DNA of 64,000 nt from Clostridiales bacterium (GTDB lineage Bacteria > Bacillota > Clostridia > Christensenellales > Borkfalkiaceae), in the NCBI GenBank assembly GCA_015069425.1, contig SVIP01000002.1, positions 38,048-102,047 of the forward strand, read 5' to 3'. Position 1 is the stretch's first letter; the number at the start of each line of letters is the position of its first letter. The translations under genes and the position numbers were made by a program. The notes under the pieces are model-generated. The model was given only the letters and a program-made list of their open reading frames with translations. It did not search any database and was not told the origin of the DNA. This document shows, in pieces, positions 44,486 through 51,985 of this stretch.

Positions 44486-45781
44486 ATGCATAATAGTTTT
44501 ATTATTAAGGGTAACGTTTGTCAAACGATAAATCCAAAAGAACTTGATTTACACGAAAATGCGTTTGTTATTTGTGTAAATGGTGTTTCTAAAGGCATAT
44601 TTAATACTATACCTGATGAATTTAAAAATTTGCCAATTTATGATTATGGTGATGCTTTGATTTTTCCAGGTATGATTGATATGCACGTTCACGCTCCACA
44701 GTTTGCTTTCCGTGGGACAAGTATGGATTTAGAACTTATGGATTGGCTTAATCGCTATACCTTTCCCGAAGAAGAGAAATACGAAGATTTAGAGTATGCA
44801 AAAAAAGCATACGATATGTTTGTTAAAGCATTAAAAGAAAGCGCAACGACAAGAAGCGTTATATTTGCTACTCGCCACCGCTATGCTACCGAATTGTTGA
44901 TGGAACTAATGGAAGCAAGTGGGCTTATTAGCTATGTTGGAAAAGTTAATATGGATAGAGAGGCAAGCGATAATTTAACTGAAAAAAACGCCGACGTTTC
45001 AGCCTATACAACTTTTGGCTGGATCAATGCGGTTAAAGATAAATTTACAAGAACAAAGCCTATTTTAACTCCACGTTTTATTCCGTGTTGTACTGATAAA
45101 TTAATGGAAGAACTTCGTGAAATTCAAATGGCATACGGTATCCCCGTGCAATCACACCTTTCAGAAAGTAAAGGCGAAATAGATTTTGTAAAATTTTTGC
45201 GCCCTAAAAATTCTTTTTACGGCGATTCATACAATGAATATGATTTGTTTGGCAAAAACGACGATATAGGGGTTGACGTTAAAACGGTTATGGCTCATTG
45301 CGTTTGGTCAACTGATGAAGAAGTAGAACTTATGCATAAAAACGGTGTATTTGTTGCGCATTGTCCTGCATCTAATATGAATTTAACTTCTGGTATAGCG
45401 CCTATCCGAAAATATTTGGATTTAGGGCTAAACGTTGGGCTTGGAAGCGATGTTGCTGGTGGACATAGTTTATCTATTTTTAGGGCAATTACAGATGCTA
45501 TTCAATCTTCTAAAATGTATTTTAGAATGGTTAATGAAAATTATAAGCCTTTAGTTTTTTCAGAATCCTTTTATCTTGCAACTAAAGGTGGAGGCGAATT
45601 TTTCGGTAAAGTTGGAAGTTTTGAAGATGGGTATGACTTTGATGCTATCGTATTAAACGATAACGTGCTTTCTCATCCTCAAACTTTAAATCTTGCAGAA
45701 AGAATGGAAAGAGCCGTGTATTTAGGGCTTGACGAGAAAAATTTAACGGCAAAATTCGTTGCCGGTACTAAAGTTTTATAA
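44486..45781 (+). CDS. guaD: Guanine deaminase
   Basis: 431 residues of the amidohydrolase fold. The zinc site starts with MIDMHVHAPQ, and other guanine deaminase marks are TRFIPCC-like LTPRFIPCCTDKLM, VQSHLSESKGEI, MAHCVWSTDEE, HCPASNMNL and GLGSDVAGGHSLSIF. It converts guanine to xanthine, removing guanine from the salvage pool. AAGGAG precedes the ATG by 7 bases. The next gene starts 10 bases after its stop, so it heads the signalling operon that includes alarmone enzymes made from guanine nucleotides. Confidence 0.95.
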   Translation: MHNSFIIKGNVCQTINPKELDLHENAFVICVNGVSKGIFNTIPDEFKNLPIYDYGDALIFPGMIDMHVHAPQFAFRGTSMDLELMDWLNRYTFPEEEKYEDLEYAKKAYDMFVKALKESATTRSVIFATRHRYATELLMELMEASGLISYVGKVNMDREASDNLTEKNADVSAYTTFGWINAVKDKFTRTKPILTPRFIPCCTDKLMEELREIQMAYGIPVQSHLSESKGEIDFVKFLRPKNSFYGDSYNEYDLFGKNDDIGVDVKTVMAHCVWSTDEEVELMHKNGVFVAHCPASNMNLTSGIAPIRKYLDLGLNVGLGSDVAGGHSLSIFRAITDAIQSSKMYFRMVNENYKPLVFSESFYLATKGGGEFFGKVGSFEDGYDFDAIVLNDNVLSHPQTLNLAERMERAVYLGLDEKNLTAKFVAGTKVL

Positions 45782-45791
45782 GGAGTAAAAA

Positions 45792-46745
45792 ATGCCAAAT
45801 AAACAAAGAAAATTTGCTGACGATGGTTGGGCTGTGTGGATTGACGGCGACGACGTTAGCACAATATACATAAACGATTGGCTTAATCCAAAAGGGAAAA
45901 GTTACGTTGATTTTGCCATTCGTATACGTGGAGTAATGGCGAGTAAATTATTAAGCGTTTACGTTCCATTTGAAGTTAAAAAAGAAGAAATTGAGGACGT
46001 ATCTTTACTTTTTAACGATACTAATATATTGCAAGCCACTTTTAGTTCATCTTGCATTATAGAGTATAAAAAGAACGAATGCACTTCGGAAATAGCATAC
46101 AATGGAAAAGTTGTAGATATTGTTCACATAGGCGAACTTGGCTATGAAACGTCTGTATTAAGCGAAGGAACGCTTATAAAAATAGATTTAGAAAAGCTTC
46201 GCCCGTATTTAGATAATGACGAAGCGTATTTTATTTGGCGAATGCCTCATAAATCCTTAGATGAAGTGTTTGCTCCTCGTAAAGATATGAATAGAGCGAT
46301 GGAAAGATTAAAAGATTTAATAACTACCCCTATCGTAGCGGAAAAATTCGGGTATTCTATACGTATTAACGAAGCAAGGCTTTTACCAGAAGAAATCACT
46401 AAAATTGGTGCGTTTCATCGTCAAAAATTAAAAAAAGCAGTCGTTACCCTTTCCGTTAACGAAAGTTACGAACTTAACGATGCTAGCGCTTATCGAATTA
46501 GAAGGTTAGAAGAAAACTTATATAAAGACTTTTTACCTAAAGGATACAAAAGCGAAGACGTAATTACATATCAATGGCAACAAAATAGAGAAACTAATCT
46601 TAAAGGTAATTTTAACTTTTACTATAACGTTAATAAAAATTCAGTAAGCCGTGGCAGTATGTTTTTATATTTGGTATTACTCACCGTAATCGGTGTTATT
46701 GGCAACCTTATTGCAGACGTAATAAGCAAATTTATAGGCTTGTAG
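45792..46745 (+). CDS. Tail-anchored protein of unknown function in the signalling operon
   Basis: 317 residues. The first 290 are soluble, with beta-rich segments (DDGWAVWIDGDDVSTIYINDWL, YVDFAIRIRGVMASKLLSVYVPFEV) and a helical middle part. A single C-terminal helix (MFLYLVLLTVIGVIGNLIADVISKFI) would anchor it in the membrane with the bulk inside. I do not recognise the family. GGAG precedes the ATG by 7 bases, and it lies 10 bases after guaD and 9 before the large phosphatase gene, so it is likely a dedicated part of the system. Confidence 0.8.
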   Translation: MPNKQRKFADDGWAVWIDGDDVSTIYINDWLNPKGKSYVDFAIRIRGVMASKLLSVYVPFEVKKEEIEDVSLLFNDTNILQATFSSSCIIEYKKNECTSEIAYNGKVVDIVHIGELGYETSVLSEGTLIKIDLEKLRPYLDNDEAYFIWRMPHKSLDEVFAPRKDMNRAMERLKDLITTPIVAEKFGYSIRINEARLLPEEITKIGAFHRQKLKKAVVTLSVNESYELNDASAYRIRRLEENLYKDFLPKGYKSEDVITYQWQQNRETNLKGNFNFYYNVNKNSVSRGSMFLYLVLLTVIGVIGNLIADVISKFIGL

Positions 46746-46754
46746 GAGATAAAA

Positions 46755-49625
46755 ATGGGAGAATACATAAAATTTATTTCGGCGGCTTTATTAAACGTTG
46801 TTTTAGTTATCGGCGTTTACTTTTTAGATAAAAAGACGCGCTTCAAAAATTTAAGAAGAATTTATAAAGAATTGATTATAGGCGTGCTTTTTGGTTGTTC
46901 TGCTATTTACGCATCTTTGTTCGGTGTTAAAATTTGGGGCGCAACAATGAACGTTAGGGACGCTTCGCCTATCTCTGCTGGCTTAATTTTTGGACCTATT
47001 GCAGGTATCGTTTCAGGTTTTATAGGCGGTGGATTCCGTGCGTTAACCGTGCTTTGGAATCCTGATAGCGCATTTACAGCCGTTGCTTGTTCACTATCTA
47101 CCTTTTTAGCAGGTGTAATTGCGGCTGTTCTTCGCAAATTTATGTTCGACGATAAAAAAGCAGGTTGGATGCCAGCAATTGGTATTACGCTCGTATTAGA
47201 AGTGTTCCATATGCTTATGATTTTCATTACGAATATGGATAAGGCTTACGATGCTTTCCTATTTGTAAAACAATGCACTATACCTATGATTATTGCTAAC
47301 GCCATTTCCGTTGGTTTATCTCTCATTATTATAGCAATAATCAGTAAAGAAAAAGTTTTCCGAATTGGTAGAGATAGAGGCATTGCTCAAACATTTCAAC
47401 GTTGGCTATTGCTTTGTATAATTCTTGCTTACGCCGTAACAAGTATATTTACTTATAACTTACAAACGGGTATAGCGGAATCTCAAGTTGAAGAAACTTT
47501 CACTACGACGATGACCGACGTTGTTACCGACGTAAAATTAAAATCTGATTTGAAAATAACCAAAGTTGCCACAAAAGTTAAGGCAACGTATGAAACAAAT
47601 AATAACGTTGATTTAAATACTTTACTTCATGGCGAAGACGAAAATGGCGACAAATACGAAATTTGTGAAATAAATATAGTAGGTAATGATGGCATTATTA
47701 AAAAGAGCACCGATACAACTAAGGAAGGATTTAATTTTTACGAAACCGATGACGAGCAACCTAAACAATTCCTTGACTTATTAGGTGAGAAAGAAGAGTT
47801 AGTGCAAGATTTTTCTAAAAATGCCGTAGGTGAACTTAGAAAATACGCAGGATTGAAAATTGAAGATGGATTTATTCAAGTTGCTTATAATCAAAAACAA
47901 TTCCGAACAACTATAGACGAGTTTATTATTGACGTAACCAAAAATCGTCACGTAGGCGCAACAGGCTTTATTGCCGTTTGTGACGAAAACTTAAAAATCG
48001 TTTCCGAAACGGGCGTTAATGAACATCATATTTCCATGTTGGGAATTATTCCATCTGAAAATATGGAAAAAGGAGAACCCGAAGAGAAGATTTTTGAAAC
48101 GGAAATAATAAATCCTTATAATCAAAAAAGTCAAGGCAAGTATATTTACGTTTATACTGTCAAAGAAGGTTTTTGTATTATTGCGGCAATGCCGATGGAA
48201 GAAGTAACGATAATGCGTGACGTATCAATAATGCTAAGCTCCTTTATGCAAGTGTTGATTTTTGCTGCACTTTTTTTACTTTTGTATTTATTAATAAAGA
48301 AAATAATTATAAACAACTTACGCGTTATCAACTCTAAATTAGCACAAATTTCGGGCGGTAATTTAGACGTTAAGGTAGATGTTCGCGCAAACGAAGAGTT
48401 TGCATCTCTATCAGACGATATAAATTCAACAGTTGCAACGTTAAAAAGATATATCGCAGAAGCAGCGGCTCGTATTGATAAAGAGTTAGAATACGCTAAA
48501 CAAATTCAACTCTCTGCCCTACCAACCAACTTCCCTAACGGTGAAGATTACAACATTTTTGCTCAAATGATAGCGGCAAAAGAAGTTGGTGGCGACTTCT
48601 ATGATTTTTATAAACTTAACGACAACACGGTTGCCTTTCTAGTTGCGGACGTTTCGGGAAAAGGTATTCCCGCCGCCATGTTTATGATGACGGCTAAGAC
48701 GATTATTAAGGACTTGGCGGAAAGCGGTATGTCGGTTAATGATATTTTTACAAAAGCCAACCAAAAACTTTGTGAAAATAACGAATCGGGTATGTTCGTT
48801 ACTGCGTGGATGGGTATTTTAGATATACCTACGGGTAAACTAACCTTTGCAAATGCAGGACACAACCCACCACTACTTAAACGCGCAGATGGCAGTTTTG
48901 AATACTTAAAAACTCGTGCAGGCTTTGTTCTTGCTGGTATGGAAGGCGTTCGTTATCGCGTTAATGAAATTACGCTTAACGCTGGTGACAGAATATTCTT
49001 ATACACGGACGGAGTTACGGAAGCAACGAACGAAAATAACGAACTTTACGGCGAAGATAGACTTCTTTCGTTTATTAATAAAAGCCTTGAACTTGACCAA
49101 ACCAAACTTTTACCTAAACTGAAAAAGGATATTGATAAATTTGTAGGAAAAGCACCGCAGTTTGACGATATTACAATGCTTATGTTCGATTATAAGCTTA
49201 AAAAAGGAGAAACTTACGTGGAAAGTAGAACGTTCCCTGCAAAAACCGAATCGTTGACGGACGTACTTGCCTTTACCGAGCAAATATTAGAAAAATATCA
49301 ATGCTCAATGAAGATTCAAACGGCAATTTGCGTTGCTATTGAAGAAGTATTCGTGAACGTAGCGCATTACGCTTATGGAGAAAAAGACGGCGACGTAAAG
49401 TTTGATATTACTTTTGATAAAGATACTCGAACCGCTACCTTCCGTATGGCAGACAAAGGCGTTCCTTTCGACCCACTTAAAAAACCAGAACCTGATATTA
49501 CTTTATCTGCTGAAGAACGTGAAATCGGTGGACTTGGTATTTTCATAACGAAGAAAACAATGGATTTGGTAACTTACGCTTATGAAAACGGTGAAAATAT
49601 TTTAACTATGATAAAGAAAATTTAA
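46755..49625 (+). CDS. Membrane sensor with SpoIIE-type PP2C phosphatase and RsbW-type kinase domain on one chain
   Basis: 956 residues. Residues 1-200 form five or six helices of the LytS/5TMR type (RDASPISAGLIFGPIAGIVSGFIGGGFRAL). Helix 215-235, an extracellular Cache-like domain (240-485) and helix 490-515 follow, then a HAMP linker (516-570). The PP2C/SpoIIE domain (about 575-790) keeps its metal aspartates Asp614 in VGGDFYD and Asp632 in ADVSGKG. The C-terminus (about 815-956) is an HATPase_c_2 domain with EEVFVNVAHYAYG, DKGVPFDP and GGLGIFI, like RsbW/SpoIIAB. Opposing phosphatase and kinase activities toward the STAS proteins downstream are therefore expected in one polypeptide. Confidence 0.93.
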   Translation: MGEYIKFISAALLNVVLVIGVYFLDKKTRFKNLRRIYKELIIGVLFGCSAIYASLFGVKIWGATMNVRDASPISAGLIFGPIAGIVSGFIGGGFRALTVLWNPDSAFTAVACSLSTFLAGVIAAVLRKFMFDDKKAGWMPAIGITLVLEVFHMLMIFITNMDKAYDAFLFVKQCTIPMIIANAISVGLSLIIIAIISKEKVFRIGRDRGIAQTFQRWLLLCIILAYAVTSIFTYNLQTGIAESQVEETFTTTMTDVVTDVKLKSDLKITKVATKVKATYETNNNVDLNTLLHGEDENGDKYEICEINIVGNDGIIKKSTDTTKEGFNFYETDDEQPKQFLDLLGEKEELVQDFSKNAVGELRKYAGLKIEDGFIQVAYNQKQFRTTIDEFIIDVTKNRHVGATGFIAVCDENLKIVSETGVNEHHISMLGIIPSENMEKGEPEEKIFETEIINPYNQKSQGKYIYVYTVKEGFCIIAAMPMEEVTIMRDVSIMLSSFMQVLIFAALFLLLYLLIKKIIINNLRVINSKLAQISGGNLDVKVDVRANEEFASLSDDINSTVATLKRYIAEAAARIDKELEYAKQIQLSALPTNFPNGEDYNIFAQMIAAKEVGGDFYDFYKLNDNTVAFLVADVSGKGIPAAMFMMTAKTIIKDLAESGMSVNDIFTKANQKLCENNESGMFVTAWMGILDIPTGKLTFANAGHNPPLLKRADGSFEYLKTRAGFVLAGMEGVRYRVNEITLNAGDRIFLYTDGVTEATNENNELYGEDRLLSFINKSLELDQTKLLPKLKKDIDKFVGKAPQFDDITMLMFDYKLKKGETYVESRTFPAKTESLTDVLAFTEQILEKYQCSMKIQTAICVAIEEVFVNVAHYAYGEKDGDVKFDITFDKDTRTATFRMADKGVPFDPLKKPEPDITLSAEEREIGGLGIFITKKTMDLVTYAYENGENILTMIKKI

Positions 49626-49636
49626 GGAGATAACAA

Positions 49637-49933
49637 ATGACTATTGAAATCAAAAAGAACGCAGATGAACTTGTTTTGGAAATAACGGGTAGGCTAGATA
49701 CAATCACCGCCCCTGCGCTTGATAAAACAATCAACGAGAATTTAGGAGAAATTAAATGTCTTATCCTTGATTTTAAGAACCTAGAATACATTTCTAGTGC
49801 AGGACTTCGCGTACTTCTTAGTACTCAAAAGAAATTACAACAAAAAGGCACAATGAAGATTAAAAACGTGCGTGAAGAAGTTATGGAAGTTTTTGAGATA
49901 ACGGGCTTTGTAGATATTTTAACTGTTGAATAA
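49637..49933 (+). CDS. STAS-domain anti-sigma-factor antagonist, copy 1
   Basis: 98 residues, a single STAS domain like SpoIIAA/RsbV. The phosphorylation site region is LEYISSAGLRVLL, with Ser53/Ser54 as the candidate target. ITGRLDTITAP near the N-terminus and FEITGFVDILTVE at the end are typical. It starts 11 bases after the phosphatase-kinase gene, with AAGGAG before the ATG. In partner switching, the kinase domain would phosphorylate it and the PP2C domain would reverse this. The ultimate partner is not encoded in the window. Confidence 0.95.
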   Translation: MTIEIKKNADELVLEITGRLDTITAPALDKTINENLGEIKCLILDFKNLEYISSAGLRVLLSTQKKLQQKGTMKIKNVREEVMEVFEITGFVDILTVE

Positions 49934-49944
49934 AAGGAGATTTT

Positions 49945-51003
49945 ATGAATTTAAAGTGCAAATTGATTTTAGAAGATTATAGAAAACAAAAAGAACACTT
50001 TGTAACCCTTGGCAACGTTGTTCACGATATACTTTCTAATATCGCTAAAGATTTAGGCTTAACCGTTTTAGCCGTTGAACACCGTGTAAAAGAAGAAAAG
50101 AGTTTAGCGGGTAAACTTGAAAGAAAGGGTGATGGATACAATAGTTTTGAAGATATAACGGATATTCTTGGTTGTCGTGTTATAACCTTTTTATCTGACG
50201 AAGTAGATAAAATAGGCAAAAAAGTTGAAGAACGTTTTGTGGTTGACTGGGAAAATTCTTCTAATAAAAAAGATTTATTAAAAGAAAATGCTTTTGGCTA
50301 TTTATCCTTGCATTATATTTGTTCACTTCCGTTTGGCGATAAGTGGCCCGATGAAATTTGTGGCAAGAAATTTGAAATTCAAATTAGAACGATACTCCAA
50401 CACGCTTGGTCTGCAATACACCACGATATAGGTTACAAGAGCGATTTTGGCGTTCCAAGAGATATCAATAGGCAATTTGCCCGTCTTGCAGGACTTCTTG
50501 AACTTGCCGATGATGAATTCGTTCGCGCTCGTGATAATATGCTTTCTTACACCGAAGATATTAGAAAACGCATTATTACCGATGATGCAGACGACGTTCA
50601 AATCAATATGATTTCGCTTAACGAATACGTTTTACATAATAAAAACATGCAAAAGTTAATTAAGGAAATAGCGAATATTGCAGGTGCTGAAATTAACGTT
50701 ATTGACCCTGAAAGTTATATCCCTCAACTTGCGTATTTAGGAGTGAAAAAATTAGGCGATATTGAACGCATGATTAAGGAAAATTACGACCTTGCGATAG
50801 CTCTTGCGAATAAATCTTTATCCGTGGCTAATCTTGATATCGTATCTTCTAGCGTTGCTCTTCGCTTTTTGTGCCGTGCGGAACTTTTAAGCAAGAACTA
50901 TGATTTTGCTAAAGTCGTAGAGTTTTTGAAAATGTCTTTAAGAGACCAAGATAAAGCCGAAAGGCAAGCAAAACTTTTGCTTAAACAAAAGGAAGATATT
51001 TAA
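49945..51003 (+). CDS. RelA/SpoT-domain alarmone synthetase
   Basis: 352 residues. The nucleotidyltransferase domain occupies about residues 30-210: HRVKEEKSLAGKLERKG, ITDILGCRVITFL, AFGYLSLHYICSLP and FEIQIRTILQHAWSAIHHDIGYKS, which match the RelA_SpoT synthetase motifs. No HD, TGS or ACT domain is present. The C-terminal 140 residues are helical and unrecognised. The expected reaction is pyrophosphate transfer from ATP to GTP or GDP. It lies 11 bases after the first STAS gene, and its stop overlaps the start of the separate hydrolase by one base. Confidence 0.9.
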   Translation: MNLKCKLILEDYRKQKEHFVTLGNVVHDILSNIAKDLGLTVLAVEHRVKEEKSLAGKLERKGDGYNSFEDITDILGCRVITFLSDEVDKIGKKVEERFVVDWENSSNKKDLLKENAFGYLSLHYICSLPFGDKWPDEICGKKFEIQIRTILQHAWSAIHHDIGYKSDFGVPRDINRQFARLAGLLELADDEFVRARDNMLSYTEDIRKRIITDDADDVQINMISLNEYVLHNKNMQKLIKEIANIAGAEINVIDPESYIPQLAYLGVKKLGDIERMIKENYDLAIALANKSLSVANLDIVSSSVALRFLCRAELLSKNYDFAKVVEFLKMSLRDQDKAERQAKLLLKQKEDI

Positions 51004-51533
51004 TGTGTACTAACGATAAAGTTAAACGTGCTATAGAATTTGCAACCCAAAAACATAAAGGACAAAAGCGAATCGGTGGCAACGATTATATCTCTCACCC
51101 TATAGCCGTTTATGAAATGGTAAAAAAACAAGGCTATGATGAAGATTTTCAAATAACGGCACTATTTCACGATTTGCTTGAAGACACTAATGCGACTGAA
51201 GAAGAAATTTTATTTTATGGAAGCCAGAACGTTCTAACTGCCGTTAAACTTTTAACTAAAGAAAAGGGTTACGATATGAAAAACTATATCGACGGTATTA
51301 AAGCTAACCCTATCGCTTTTGCAGTTAAAAGTGCGGATAGATTACACAACTTACAGTGCGCGCTGGTAACTAGTACTGAATTTAAGAGAAAATACATTTT
51401 AGAAACGGTGGATTGGTATTTAGATTTTTCTAAAGAAATTAAAATAGCAGTAAAAACATTGGCAGAAAGCCTCGATTCACCTATTTTAGAATTATCTTTC
51501 TTATACACACCAATTGAAAGTTGGAAAATTTAA
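51003..51533 (+). CDS. HD-domain alarmone hydrolase
   Basis: 176 residues of the SpoT/MESH1-type HD fold. Metal and catalytic motifs are HKGQKRIGGNDYISHP (His32), ALFHDLLEDT (His56-Asp57, Glu60-Asp61) and the later aspartate in KSADRLHNL. The HDxxED signature is that of (p)ppGpp 3'-pyrophosphohydrolases. TAATG overlap with the synthetase gene shows translational coupling, so synthesis and breakdown are made in step but on separate chains, unlike the usual long bifunctional Rel. It lacks any regulatory domain. Confidence 0.9.
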   Translation: MCTNDKVKRAIEFATQKHKGQKRIGGNDYISHPIAVYEMVKKQGYDEDFQITALFHDLLEDTNATEEEILFYGSQNVLTAVKLLTKEKGYDMKNYIDGIKANPIAFAVKSADRLHNLQCALVTSTEFKRKYILETVDWYLDFSKEIKIAVKTLAESLDSPILELSFLYTPIESWKI

Positions 51534-51559
51534 AAATTATATATAAAAGGAGAATTATT

Positions 51560-51856
51560 ATGACTATTGAAAAAGTATTAAATGGAGAAAACGCAAAAAT
51601 TATAGTAGTTGGTAGACTTGACACCCAAACTGCACCCGACCTTGAAAAAGAAATTGATAACGTCGTTTCTAATTTAAAAGAACTAGTTTTTGATATGACC
51701 GGACTTGAATACGTTTCTTCTGCAGGTTTAAGAGTTATTTTAAAAGCGCAAAAAATAATGAATACAAAAGGCTCTATGAAACTTACCGGCGTAAACGATA
51801 GCATTATGGAGGTCTTTGATATTACCGGTTTTTTAGATATTCTTACAATTGAATAA
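51560..51856 (+). CDS. STAS-domain anti-sigma-factor antagonist, copy 2
   Basis: 98 residues from ATG 51560, chosen for AAGGAG 8 bases upstream; the longer frame would overlap the previous gene. It aligns without gaps over its core with the first STAS protein: VGRLDTQTAP, LEYVSSAGLRVIL (Ser53/Ser54) and FDITGFLDILTIE. The two may be alternative substrates of the same kinase-phosphatase, or one may be the output and the other a decoy. It closes the signalling block. Confidence 0.95.
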   Translation: MTIEKVLNGENAKIIVVGRLDTQTAPDLEKEIDNVVSNLKELVFDMTGLEYVSSAGLRVILKAQKIMNTKGSMKLTGVNDSIMEVFDITGFLDILTIE

Positions 51857-51876
51857 AATAAAAAAGAAATTTTATT

Positions 51877-51966
51877 ATGAAAAAATTATTAAGTTTATTA
51901 ATTTCATTAACACTAATTCTTGTTTGTTTAAGTGGTTGTTCTAAAGAAACAAATTATATTTTTTAA
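51877..51966 (+). CDS. 29-residue mini-lipoprotein
   Basis: A 29-codon frame that is almost nothing but a lipoprotein signal: KKLLSLLISLTLILVCLSGC with the lipobox cysteine at residue 21, then only eight more residues (SKETNYIF). The ribosome binding site is weak. It lies 20 bases after the second STAS gene and 19 before the nucleotidase gene. It may be a true short surface lipopeptide, a pheromone-type peptide source, or a leader that helps translate the next gene. It does not continue in another frame as an obvious broken lipoprotein. Confidence 0.5.
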   Translation: MKKLLSLLISLTLILVCLSGCSKETNYIF

Positions 51967-51985
51967 CTAAAAGGGGTTTATACAA

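Noticed and set aside
44486..51856. Classical sigma-B stress operon
   Set aside because: No sigma factor and no free-standing RsbW-type anti-sigma factor are encoded; the kinase domain is fused to the phosphatase.
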